Assembly (NCBI GenBank): GCA_026419655.1
Contig: JANZZA010000501.1
Span: 1 to 9,963 of the forward strand
Direction of reading: 5' to 3'
DNA length: 9,963 bases
Origin: Armatimonadota bacterium
GTDB lineage: Bacteria; Armatimonadota; Zipacnadia; Zipacnadales; FEN-943
This document shows, piece by piece, positions 1 through 6,694 of the stretch; the first letter of the stretch is position 1, and the number at the start of each line of letters is the position of its first letter. A program made the position numbers and the translations under genes. A model generated the notes under the pieces. That model was given only the letters and a program-made list of their open reading frames with translations. It was not told the origin of the DNA and searched no databases.

Positions 1-1068
1 AAGTTCCCCCCACGCCAGAAAACCACCAGACTCCTCGATATTCTCTGGAGCGTTGGCCGCACCGGTGTCATCACTCCTGTCGCCATCTTAGAACCCGTCA
101 ATATCGGCGGCGTCACCGTCAGCCGCGCCACCCTGCATAACCTCGATGAACTTGCACGCAAGGACGTGCGCATTGGCGACTATGTTCTCGTCCAGCGCGC
201 CGGCGACGTCATTCCCCAGGTCGTCATGCCCATCAAGGACCGCCGCACAGGTAAGGAAAAGCCCCCCAGAACGCCCGAGACCTGTCCCGTCTGTGGCGGC
301 GAGACGGTGCGATTCGAGGGTGAACCCTTCCTGCGTTGCACGAATCTCGACTGTCCAGCCCAGCTCAAGGGACACATTGAACATTTTGCCTCCAAGCTCG
401 GCATGGATATTGAGGGGCTCGGTGAGAAGTTGGTCGAGCAACTGGTGGACAGGGGCCTAGTCAAGCGCCTGCCGGACCTTTATGACCTTACCGTGGAGCA
501 GCTTGCGGCTCTTGAACGGATGGGCCCCAAGTCGGCACAAAACCTTGTCTCGGCGCTCCAGGCCAGCAAGAAAACTACCCTGCCTCGTTTTCTGTATGCC
601 CTGGGCATTCCCCACGTCGGCGAGGGAGTCGCGCGAGCGCTGGCTCAGCATTTTGGCAGTCTGGAGGCGTTGATGGACGCTTCCGAGGAAGAGCTGCTGA
701 AGGTCCCCGGCATAGGCGCGGAAATCGCTCGTTCGATCCACGAGTTTTTCAGTGAACCCACCAACCGAAGGACTGTCCTTGACCTGCTGGCTCGTGGGCT
801 GGTCGTGGAAGGTGCTGCTGTACGGCCTGTGAGTGATGAATTAGCCGGCAAAACTTTCGTGTTCACGGGCGGCCTGCAAAGCTTCACGCGCGACCAGGCC
901 AGCAAGCTTGTGCTCGAGCGAGGCGGCAAAGTGACCGACTCGGTGTCGCGCAAGACGGACTATGTCGTGGCAGGCTCCGACCCTGGCTCGAAGCTTCAGA
1001 AAGCCCGCGACCTCGGCGTCACTGTCCTCGACGAGGAGAGCTTCAAACGCCTGCTTGGGCTTGAGTAG
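1..1068 (+). CDS. ligA: NAD-dependent DNA ligase LigA, C-terminal part (5' end outside window)
   Basis: LigA seals nicks in duplex DNA using NAD+, in replication and repair. The frame is open from the first base, giving 355 residues before TAG. Visible parts, in window-residue numbers: the start of the OB fold (KFPP at 1-4, then VGRTGVITPVA and LEPVNIGGVTVSRATLHN, RAGDVIPQVV around 66-75), a four-cysteine zinc finger (Cys 95, 98, 113, 118, as CPVCGG and CTNLDCP), tandem helix-hairpin-helix repeats around residues 125-260 (ALGIPHVGEGVA, VPGIGAEIA), and a C-terminal BRCT domain from about 279 to 353 (LAGKTFVFTGG, RKTDYVVAGSDPGSKLQKA). The nucleotidyl-transfer domain with the catalytic KxDG lysine lies upstream of the window. 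Residues present match the family well and show no disruption. The gene is 214 bp upstream of the export operon and probably separate from it. Confidence 0.97.
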   Translation, partial: KFPPRQKTTRLLDILWSVGRTGVITPVAILEPVNIGGVTVSRATLHNLDELARKDVRIGDYVLVQRAGDVIPQVVMPIKDRRTGKEKPPRTPETCPVCGGETVRFEGEPFLRCTNLDCPAQLKGHIEHFASKLGMDIEGLGEKLVEQLVDRGLVKRLPDLYDLTVEQLAALERMGPKSAQNLVSALQASKKTTLPRFLYALGIPHVGEGVARALAQHFGSLEALMDASEEELLKVPGIGAEIARSIHEFFSEPTNRRTVLDLLARGLVVEGAAVRPVSDELAGKTFVFTGGLQSFTRDQASKLVLERGGKVTDSVSRKTDYVVAGSDPGSKLQKARDLGVTVLDEESFKRLLGLE

Positions 1069-1282
1069 GATATTTTCCGCTGGCTGCTTGTTCCTCAGGT
1101 GGGTGTTGCAAAACTCGTCTCGGCGTAGTTCTCAGTCCGTGTGCGGCGCTACCATGCTTCGCGTCTGTGTCGGGGGCAGCCAGCCTTGTTGTCCCCTGGG
1201 GCCGACGGCAGTTAGCTGCTTCGCTCTTTTGTTCGCAGCCGATGGCAGGAAGCGGCCGTAGCGCGGCGAAATAGGCCCTGCA
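1069..1282. other. Intergenic region between ligA and the export operon
   Basis: These 214 bases must hold whatever promoter drives the export operon, but I see no convincing -35/-10 pair and no stem followed by a T-run that would clearly end ligA. The only open frames are short, have no ribosome binding site and resemble nothing known. An in-frame TAG at 1259-1261 limits the next gene to the ATG at 1283. Confidence 0.5.
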
Positions 1283-2053
1283 ATGGTTTACTGGGCGCGC
1301 TGGCGCAGACCGCAACTTATCCTTCTTAAGTTAGCGTGCTGGGCTGCATGTGTCTGGGCGCAGGAGCCGTCCCCGCCACCCTCGCAGCAGAACGATTTAC
1401 TTTTCCCATTCTCGACGGCACTTCTTGGCGCTAGCGGCCGGGAGACTGCGCAACTGAAAGTCCTTCTGGAGCGTTTGGATGATGTGGCCCGAGCCGACGT
1501 GGTCGTGTCTCGTCAGAAGAATGGTCTGCCCAAGGCCCTAATCATCCTTACGTGGCGGGCTGGGCGACCGTCGCCAACCGCGGCGGCCTGGGCTGCTGAG
1601 CTTGCCCTCCGCGTAGTCCGCGACCTTTCGCCCGGAAGCCTTACGGTCGCGGATACGTCGGGGCGGGTTTGGTATGGTCAGCAGGTGACGGTGCCTGCGG
1701 CACAAGCCGAGTCAAATGGTGCGCCCTTGTGGCTGGGAGTGCTTTTTGGATTTCTTGTCGCGACGACAGGAGCATTGCTGGCCTTCTGGTGGCAGCGCCG
1801 CCGCCAGGTGCCCCAGAGGGCAGTTGAAGGCCAGCAACTCGCCTTGCCAGCGCGTCGGGCTTCAGCGCTGCTGCGGCGGTCGTCGCCCGGCGTACGTGGG
1901 GCTTTGCTTGCCATGCTCTCGCCGGAAGTGCGGAGAGCAGTGCAGCCGCGGGTCGGCAAGCGGGTTGACTTGCCCGCTAGGGCGCCGGCACCTGAAGTCC
2001 TGGTCGCCGTCCTCTCGGCGCTCGAGGCCGACGAAAAGGGGGACGGTCGGTGA
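1283..2053 (+). CDS. Short FliF/SctJ-like ring protein (single ring-building domain)
   Basis: This is a 256-residue protein, probably forming a reduced inner-membrane ring that houses the export gate. Residues 1-26 look like a Sec signal peptide (arginines, then LILLKLACW, likely cleavage after VWA). Residues about 55-130 match the second YscJ/FliF ring-building domain: an ERLDDVARADVVVS segment, like the 'ESARVHLAIP' strand of FliF, then LSPGSLTVADTSGRVWYG, like the FliF 'VTVVDQSGRLLS' strand. One membrane helix lies at about 149-169, followed by WQRRRQ and an 87-residue basic cytoplasmic tail. FliF usually has about 550 residues with three ring domains and two membrane helices; SctJ has about 250 with two ring domains and a lipobox. 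Here one ring domain remains and no canonical lipobox is seen. The tail contains LLAMLSPEVRRAV, faintly FliG-like. ATG 1283 is the only start after the in-frame stop at 1259. The assignment is supported by its position before fliH. Confidence 0.7.
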   Translation: MVYWARWRRPQLILLKLACWAACVWAQEPSPPPSQQNDLLFPFSTALLGASGRETAQLKVLLERLDDVARADVVVSRQKNGLPKALIILTWRAGRPSPTAAAWAAELALRVVRDLSPGSLTVADTSGRVWYGQQVTVPAAQAESNGAPLWLGVLFGFLVATTGALLAFWWQRRRQVPQRAVEGQQLALPARRASALLRRSSPGVRGALLAMLSPEVRRAVQPRVGKRVDLPARAPAPEVLVAVLSALEADEKGDGR

Positions 2054-2577
2054 CTCGCGACGGGCTCCCGCCACAGGGTGGTCTGTTGAAGCCGGAGGAC
2101 GTCCCGGCTGCGGCGCAGTGGCCCCAGCCGCAGCCCCAGCCCGAGCCTGTTTCTGCGCCGACCTCTCCGTCGGGCGCAAATATTGCGGTCTTGGCGCGCC
2201 GTGTCGCGGAGGCCCTGGATGCGGCGATGGACCAGCTGGTGGCTTATGCAACGGAGCTGGCTCTTGTGGGCGCCCAAGCCATTGTCGGGCGCACTGTTGC
2301 AGTTGATCCGCGCGTCGTGGAGAACTCGATGCGCCAGGCGCTCCAGCAGCTGGCTGGTCACATCAGTGTAGAGTTTCGTGTCAACCCATCTGACGAGACC
2401 GTCGCCCGCGAGCTGCTGTCGGCCTTGCGCTGCGGCCCCCGTGCTTCCGTAGTGGCCGACGAGACAGTGGCCCCCGGCGGCTGTCTGGCAGTCACCGAAT
2501 TGGGTGAGATTGACGCCACCCTTGACAGCCAGATGCGGCGGCTCGGGGAAATCTTCGGCAGCGGTGGTGCACATTGA
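2050..2577 (+). CDS. fliH: FliH/SctL-type regulator of the export ATPase
   Basis: FliH/SctL dimers bind the FliI ATPase and tether it to the C-ring or sorting platform in the cytoplasm. The protein has 175 residues. The first 45 are low-complexity (a Pro-Gln run at about 24-33). A helical segment follows at about 45-80, then the conserved C-terminal domain: VDPRVV (85-90), VEFRVNPSD (107-115), VADETVAPGGC (135-145) and GEIDATLDSQ (152-161), all typical of FliH. It is shorter than usual FliH proteins, mainly in the N-terminal coiled coil. The GTG start overlaps the upstream stop by four bases (GTGA) and has a strong ribosome binding site (AAGGGGGA at 2036-2043, spacer 6). The next gene encodes FliI, as in flagellar operons. 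Confidence 0.9.
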   Translation: MTRDGLPPQGGLLKPEDVPAAAQWPQPQPQPEPVSAPTSPSGANIAVLARRVAEALDAAMDQLVAYATELALVGAQAIVGRTVAVDPRVVENSMRQALQQLAGHISVEFRVNPSDETVARELLSALRCGPRASVVADETVAPGGCLAVTELGEIDATLDSQMRRLGEIFGSGGAH

Positions 2578-3893
2578 GGACTGCTTCGGAGGTCGCTGCG
2601 CGGCGGGCGGCCATGCGGGCTCGCCTGGCCGCTGTCCGATGTGTGAGGCCGCGAGGCGTGCTGGTCTCGCTGTCCGGTTGGCTGGCGCGGACGGGCCCCA
2701 TGTTGGTGCAGCCCAACGAGGGTGTGCTGGTGCAGGGGCTCAGACGAGGATGGCATCCGGCCCTGGCTGTTGCTGCTGACGCCGAAGGGACCCAATTGTT
2801 GCTCCTCGATGGTCTTACGGACGTGAGGCCAGGATTGCAGGCCGAAGGGTTGGGCGAGGTCTTGTCGGTGCCTGCCGGGCGAGAGCTCCTTGGGCGAGTC
2901 CTGGACCCTCTTGGCCGGCCCCTGGACGACGGCCCGCTGCCAGTTTGTCAGAGCGCCCGGCCAGTCTTCGCCGCTGCCCCAGCGCTCACTCGGCGGCGAG
3001 GCACCCCAAAGCCCTTTTGGACTGGAGTCCGTGCGCTGGACGCCTTTTTTGTATCAGCCCGCGGCCAGCGCCTGGGCATACTTGGCCCAGCCGGCACCGG
3101 GAAAACTACTCTGCTGCACATGATTGCCCGTGGCTGCCAAGCGGACGTCATTGTCCTGGCTCTGGTCGGAGAGCGGGGCCGTGAGGTAGTGGAGGCTGCT
3201 GATGTTCTTTCCGGCAAACCCGCTATCCTCATAGCCACCCAGCCGCAGGATCCGCCTGGCCTCCGCTTCCTTACCGCTTTGTCGGCTACCGCTATTGCTG
3301 AGCACTTCCGCGACGCGGGCTTGAATGTCCTTCTTGCCGTCGACTCGCTTACTCGCCTGGCCTACGCCCAGCGTGAAATAGGTCTTGCCATGGGTGAACT
3401 ACCGGCGACCCGTGGTTATCCGCCATCGGTTTTTGGTTTGCTTCCCCAGCTCGTCGAGCGAGCGGGCCCCGCAGGTGACGGCAGCATCACGGCCTTCTAT
3501 ACCATTCTTACCGAGGCCGAAGACGTCGTTGACCCGGTGGCCGAGGTTGCTATGGCAAGCCTTGATGGGCAGGTTGTACTCTCCCGCCGGCTTGCCAACG
3601 AAGCTTTGTATCCGGCGGTGGATCTGGTGAGAAGTCTCTCGCGGCTCATGCCGACCGTCGTAGACGCAGACCACCAGGCTGCTGCGGTGGAGCTCCGGCG
3701 CCTGGCTCAAGTTCAGGAGCAGGCCCAGGACCTTTTGGATGTGGGTTTGCATCGGCCCGGTGCGAATCCGGCTCTTGACCGGGCCATGCGGGTGCTTCCT
3801 GCGGTGAAGGATTTCGTGGCCCAGCCAGCCGCAGAGTTGGCGGCACCGGCTGCGACGCGGGACCGCCTGTTAGCTCTGGCAGCCCAGCCGTGA
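2574..3893 (+). CDS. fliI: FliI/SctN-type export ATPase
   Basis: This cytoplasmic hexameric ATPase, related to F1-beta, powers chaperone release and substrate unfolding for type III export. At 439 residues it has the family's normal length. An N-terminal beta-barrel (about 25-95) leads to LGRVLDPLGRPLDD (106-119). The P-loop is GPAGTGKT (171-178), the catalytic glutamate is in VGERGREV (E200), and Walker B is LLAVDSLTRLAYAQREIG (D257). Next comes GELPATRGYPPSVFGLLPQL (274-293), then DGQVVLSRRLA and YPAVDLVRSLSRLM, and a helical C-terminus (DLLDVGLHRPGANPALDRA). All nucleotide-binding residues are present. The P-loop has Pro and Thr where FliI usually reads GGSGVGKS. The TTG start overlaps the fliH stop; ATG 2613 is an alternative that would remove 13 residues. 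FliI and SctN are not separable here; gene order favours FliI. Confidence 0.96.
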   Translation: MRTASEVAARRAAMRARLAAVRCVRPRGVLVSLSGWLARTGPMLVQPNEGVLVQGLRRGWHPALAVAADAEGTQLLLLDGLTDVRPGLQAEGLGEVLSVPAGRELLGRVLDPLGRPLDDGPLPVCQSARPVFAAAPALTRRRGTPKPFWTGVRALDAFFVSARGQRLGILGPAGTGKTTLLHMIARGCQADVIVLALVGERGREVVEAADVLSGKPAILIATQPQDPPGLRFLTALSATAIAEHFRDAGLNVLLAVDSLTRLAYAQREIGLAMGELPATRGYPPSVFGLLPQLVERAGPAGDGSITAFYTILTEAEDVVDPVAEVAMASLDGQVVLSRRLANEALYPAVDLVRSLSRLMPTVVDADHQAAAVELRRLAQVQEQAQDLLDVGLHRPGANPALDRAMRVLPAVKDFVAQPAAELAAPAATRDRLLALAAQP

Positions 3894-3978
3894 ATGGCGC
3901 ACGGCAGAGCGGCCCTGGCCGCGAGAGGATTTTGCGGCTGAAGCCGCGGCAGGTAGGCTGGCATAAAGGAGCATCATC

Positions 3979-4386
3979 TTGGCTGACTTTGCCCGTCTAG
4001 CGCACATTCTGTCAGTACGGCGGGAGACGTGGAGGCTTCGGGTTGAGGCCCTAGCGCGCGATTACGAGGCGGCAGCCAAAGAAGCCCGGGAGCTGGCAGT
4101 CATGCCGCCGTTACATGCAGCAGCGCTGGCCGTTTGGATGAGGACCGAGGCTGCGCGCTGGTGCCGGCTCGCTGAGATTGAAGAGCGTCGTGCCAGGGCG
4201 CTCTCGGGCATGGCTGCTGCGGCTCTACGACTGAGACATACCGCAGCCATGGCGCGAGTGGCCGAAGGTCGTGCTATGCAGCAGGCCGTCGAGGCCGCCG
4301 GGCAGGCCAATCGTCGCGATGCGAGCGATGTGGAGGCATGGCATGCGGCCCGTTTGAGCCGGCAGCGAGTGGGTGATCTCGTGTAA
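3979..4386 (+). CDS. fliJ: FliJ/SctO-like coiled-coil stalk protein
   Basis: This is a 135-residue protein, almost all helical and rich in Ala, Arg and Glu, with heptad-like hydrophobic spacing at about 5-40 and 55-130 and no membrane segment. FliJ/SctO forms an antiparallel coiled coil that sits in the ATPase ring like the gamma subunit of F1 and contacts FlhA. Sequence similarity to FliJ is weak, as usual for this family. The call rests on size, helical character and position directly after fliI. The C-terminal end (DVEAWHAARLSRQR) lines up roughly with the end of FliJ. It follows an 85-base gap, the largest inside the operon, containing a small hairpin (GCGGC-TGAA-GCCGC). The TTG start is chosen because of AAAGGAG at 3965-3971, spacer 7. 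Confidence 0.68.
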   Translation: MADFARLAHILSVRRETWRLRVEALARDYEAAAKEARELAVMPPLHAAALAVWMRTEAARWCRLAEIEERRARALSGMAAAALRLRHTAAMARVAEGRAMQQAVEAAGQANRRDASDVEAWHAARLSRQRVGDLV

Positions 4387-5129
4387 TGGTGGAGCTGTGG
4401 AGGCCACCTGACGTGGAGTCTCCCACGGCGTGGCAGATGGCGCAGGCCGGGAAGTACCTGTGCGCCAATGAGGACTCGCTCGCCTTTGACCTGTCGAGGC
4501 TGACAGGCGGTGAGGCTGTTGTAGGTTCTATTACGCTTTCGCGAAGAGCCGAGCAGGAGGAACATTTCCAGGCAAACTTGGCGGAAGGCCTGTCGGCCGA
4601 TTGCGAGCTACTGAGTGCCTTGGTGGCTGCGGCTCTAGGCTACGATGCTCCTGCCGAAGTTGATTTGCAAGGCTGCGTCGAGCGGGCCGTAATTGAGGTC
4701 TTGGGTCGCTGCGTCGAGAACTGGCGTTCCAGGATCATAGGGCCGCTGCCGGGAAGTGCTGAGTTCATTGTCGAGGTCTCTTGCGCGTGCCTGGGTGTCC
4801 ATGGGTGCCTGCGGCTGCCGACAGGTTGGCCGCAGTTGTGGCGTAGCGTTTGTCGCTGGCTGGACGCTCGTGCTCCCAAGCTGGGACCTCTGCTATCGCA
4901 TATAAGCGTTACGGTGAGTGGACTACTACGTGGCCCAGCGCTGCGGGCTGCTGAGGCGCTTAGCATGAAGGTGGGTGACCTGATTGCGCTGCCGGCAGGT
5001 GCTGAGAGGCGGGTAGCGCTGACGGCCCGCGGTTTGCCCGTGGCATTGGGTTCTCTTGGAGTCCTGTCGGAGCACCTTGCTGTGCGGGTCGAACAGGTGG
5101 CTGGAGGTACATGCCGAGATGGCGAATGA
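4386..5129 (+). CDS. FliM/SctQ-like protein with C-terminal SpoA domain
   Basis: This 247-residue soluble protein probably forms the C-ring or sorting platform together with the next gene product. Residues about 171-237 form a SpoA (surface presentation of antigens) domain: HISVTVSG, then LRAAEALSMKVGDLIALP, and a final LGSLGVLSEHLAVRVEQV, matching the last domain of FliM and SctQ. Residues 1-170 are not recognisable. I see neither the N-terminal CheY-binding EIDAL-type motif nor a clear CheC-like middle domain that would dock on FliG. FliM usually has about 330 residues, so this protein is short and looks more like SctQ. Several cysteines occur in the unrecognised part. ATG 4386 overlaps the fliJ stop by one base (TAATG). 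The gene could be fliM or sctQ; the SpoA domain is reasonably sure, the subfamily is not. Confidence 0.75.
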   Translation: MVELWRPPDVESPTAWQMAQAGKYLCANEDSLAFDLSRLTGGEAVVGSITLSRRAEQEEHFQANLAEGLSADCELLSALVAAALGYDAPAEVDLQGCVERAVIEVLGRCVENWRSRIIGPLPGSAEFIVEVSCACLGVHGCLRLPTGWPQLWRSVCRWLDARAPKLGPLLSHISVTVSGLLRGPALRAAEALSMKVGDLIALPAGAERRVALTARGLPVALGSLGVLSEHLAVRVEQVAGGTCRDGE

Positions 5130-5427
5130 GTACGCGGGATCAGGTGATGTGGCTGGCCGCGGAAACGAATTGGCGGGCCTTACCGGGCCGCTGGCGCGCA
5201 TTGCCGCTGCCCTAAGGGTTCCGGTGACGGTGCGGGTGGGCGAGACGGAGATGGCGCTTTCAGAAATTGCCAGCCTTGGGCCTGGGGCGGTGGTAGAGCT
5301 GAACAGGCGAGTGGGAGACATGGTGGATGTTCTCGTGGCTGGTACTCTTGTCGCGCGGGGAGAGCTTGTCTCAGTAGAAGGCAGGCTAGGGGTCCGCATA
5401 ACGGAAATTCTCGCCCAAGGGGATTGA
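5119..5427 (+). CDS. fliN: FliN/SctQ-C-type C-ring protein (SpoA domain)
   Basis: FliN multimers form the base of the cytoplasmic C-ring and receive FliH-FliI-substrate complexes. In flagella they also take part in rotation switching. The 102-residue protein is mostly one SpoA domain at about 33-97: VPVTVRVGETEMALSEI (34-50), LGPGAVVELNRRVGDMVDVLV (53-73) and VARGELVSVEGRLGVRITEI (78-97). This is a close match to the FliN consensus and the normal length. An N-terminal extension of about 30 residues is unremarkable. The frame is open further upstream to a TTG at 5056, but ATG 5119 is preferred because GGAGG lies at 5103-5107 and the domain begins well after it. It overlaps the preceding stop by 11 bases, so the two SpoA proteins are probably made together. 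Confidence 0.93.
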   Translation: MANEYAGSGDVAGRGNELAGLTGPLARIAAALRVPVTVRVGETEMALSEIASLGPGAVVELNRRVGDMVDVLVAGTLVARGELVSVEGRLGVRITEILAQGD

Positions 5428-5431
5428 GCAG

Positions 5432-5749
5432 ATGGCCGAGCTGGATGTTTATATGGCTCGTGCTTTCGTGGCGTTGCTGGTGATCGTTTTTCTCGCCATG
5501 GTGGCCTGGGTACTGGCTCGGCATCGCCTGTATCCTCAACAGCGGCTGGGCGGCAGGCACCTGGAAGTCGTCGAAAAGTTACCCCTTGGCCCGCGTAGCC
5601 GTCTGCTGATAGTGAGGGCTGGCGAGCGAACATTCCTGATTGGGGAGACTCTGCAGTCAGTGTCCTTTCTGACAGAAGTTGATCTTTACTGCCCGGGCGA
5701 GTCGCCACAGAGTAAGGGAGACGACGGTGGCAGCGACAGCGGTTCTTAA
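5432..5749 (+). CDS. fliO: FliO-like membrane protein, chaperone of the FliP gate
   Basis: FliO is a small membrane protein that helps the FliP ring assemble. It occurs in flagellar systems and is normally absent from injectisomes. The product has 105 residues. One membrane helix lies at about 9-29 (VALLVIVFLAMVAWVLA). It is followed by the typical cytoplasmic FliO beta domain, EVVEKLPLGPRSRLLIVRAG (45-64), then RTFLIGETLQSVSFLTEV, which matches the usual 'LALGPKRSLALVRVGG...LLGVTEGSISLL' pattern. A short acidic Ser/Gly tail ends the protein. ATG 5432 follows the fliN stop by four bases and has AAGGGGA at 5417-5423, spacer 8. Position just before fliP is the standard flagellar order. Confidence 0.87.
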   Translation: MAELDVYMARAFVALLVIVFLAMVAWVLARHRLYPQQRLGGRHLEVVEKLPLGPRSRLLIVRAGERTFLIGETLQSVSFLTEVDLYCPGESPQSKGDDGGSDSGS

Positions 5750-6407
5750 TGCCGACCTGGCTGTTATTGCAGCTCCACCAGCCGGCATCGGTCAGGGACA
5801 ATTCCTGCTCGCCCTGCTGGCTATTGCCGTTTTCCCTGCCCTGTTGGCCGTAACTACGGCCTTTGCGCGGATTGTCATCGTACTTTTCTTTCTTCGTGCC
5901 GGAATGGGAAGCCAGTTCCTGCCGCCAAATGTCGTGGTAATGGGCCTGGCCATGGTGCTCACCTGGTACGTGATGGCGCCGACCGTCTCGGCTCTCTCCC
6001 GCGAAGTTGTCGCACCGCTATACCAGGGCCGACTGGCCCCCGACGCAGCGCTCCAGCACAGCCAACGCATCCTTCGGGCCTTTATGCAGCCCCGGCTCTC
6101 GTCCGAGGACTATCTACTTCTTGCCAGAGCCCGAAACGCCCCCGCTGATCCGACAAAGGGCCCCTTTGAGTTAGTGGCTGCCGCCTTTGCTCTTACAGAG
6201 CTGCGTATCGCTTTTCTGGCTGGCGTGCTGGTCTACCTGCCTTTCCTCGCGATTGATGTGCTCATATATCTCATCATTGGCGCTCTTGGCACGCCAGTCT
6301 TCTCGCCGCAGACCTTCGCCCTGCCCGTGAAAGTGGTTTTCTTCGTGGCGGCTGACGGCTGGAGGCTGGTTGTCGGCGCTCTCAGCCAGAGTTATCTGGG
6401 CGGGTGA
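5727..6407 (+). CDS. fliP: FliP/SctR-type export gate protein
   Basis: FliP is the main subunit (five copies) of the membrane export gate formed with FliQ and FliR. The product has 226 residues. Membrane segments lie at about 25-55, 69-90, 150-180 and 195-218. Family signatures are intact: TTAFARIVIVLFFLR (43-57), PPN (66-68), TELRIAFLAG (157-166), YLPFLAIDVLIYLII (170-184) and ALPVKVVFFVAADGWRLVVG (198-217). The loop that usually reads MGMMMLPP is instead GALGTPVFSPQ. Only about 24 residues precede the first membrane segment and no clear cleavable signal peptide is seen, unlike most flagellar FliP and more like SctR. The frame is open further upstream to 5679, but GTG 5727 has AAGGGAG at 5714-5720, spacer 6. 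It overlaps fliO by 23 bases. Confidence 0.95.
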   Translation: MAATAVLNADLAVIAAPPAGIGQGQFLLALLAIAVFPALLAVTTAFARIVIVLFFLRAGMGSQFLPPNVVVMGLAMVLTWYVMAPTVSALSREVVAPLYQGRLAPDAALQHSQRILRAFMQPRLSSEDYLLLARARNAPADPTKGPFELVAAAFALTELRIAFLAGVLVYLPFLAIDVLIYLIIGALGTPVFSPQTFALPVKVVFFVAADGWRLVVGALSQSYLGG

Positions 6408-6694
6408 TGCAAATGGGTGACCCCAACTGGTGGCTATCTGTCTTTGCGGGCGCTTTGTATCTGGGGCTGCAGGTGGCGCTGCCAGCAGTGCTTTTCATTG
6501 CAGCAGGCGGGCTCACAGCCAGCTTCCTGCAGGCGCTGATAGGTTACGGTGACGCTGCTGTTGGGTTCGCATTACGGGCGATTGGCGCAATAGCTGGCGT
6601 AATGCTGTTTGGTGGGTGGCTGGCTGGTGTTGTCGGTGGATACTGGCAAGGGGTTGGGCGCCAGCTAACCCAGCTCCTGAGGAGTGGCTTGTGA
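6407..6694 (+). CDS. fliQ: FliQ/SctS-like export gate protein (divergent)
   Basis: FliQ is a small two-helix membrane protein; four copies pack around the FliP-FliR gate. The product has 95 residues with two hydrophobic helical hairpins at about 9-45 and 50-80, the normal FliQ size and topology. VALPAVLFIAAGGLTASFLQALIGYGD lines up with the family pattern 'LALPLLLVALVVGLLVSLFQAATQI', read in two parts: VALPAVLF and LTASFLQALI. The strongly conserved QEQTLSFVPK stretch that normally follows is replaced by YGDAAVGFALRA. The C-terminal end is longer than usual. ATG 6407 overlaps the fliP stop (TGATG); GTG one codon earlier is also possible. Size and position between fliP and fliR carry much of the assignment. 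Confidence 0.82.
   Translation: MQMGDPNWWLSVFAGALYLGLQVALPAVLFIAAGGLTASFLQALIGYGDAAVGFALRAIGAIAGVMLFGGWLAGVVGGYWQGVGRQLTQLLRSGL

Noticed and set aside
1069..1282. Promoter or small gene upstream of the export operon
   Set aside because: TTG-containing hexamers near 1108 and 1186 have no suitable -10 partner at the right distance, and the 35-codon frame from 1153 lacks a ribosome binding site.
1283..1370. Lipoprotein signal on the ring protein, as in SctJ
   Set aside because: Cysteines occur near the end of the hydrophobic stretch, but KLAC and WAAC do not fit the lipobox at position -3. A signal peptidase I site after VWA fits better.
1678..2574. Long minus-strand open frame (298 codons) opposite the ring-protein and fliH genes
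   Set aside because: It lies antisense to genes with clear family matches, shows low-complexity Arg/Pro/Ser composition and no domain. Long antisense frames are expected in GC-rich coding DNA.
4926..5801. Long minus-strand open frame (291 codons) opposite the FliM-like, fliN and fliO genes
   Set aside because: It is antisense to three well-supported genes, has no ribosome binding site or recognisable domain, and is rich in Arg, Pro, Ser and Thr like other shadow frames here.
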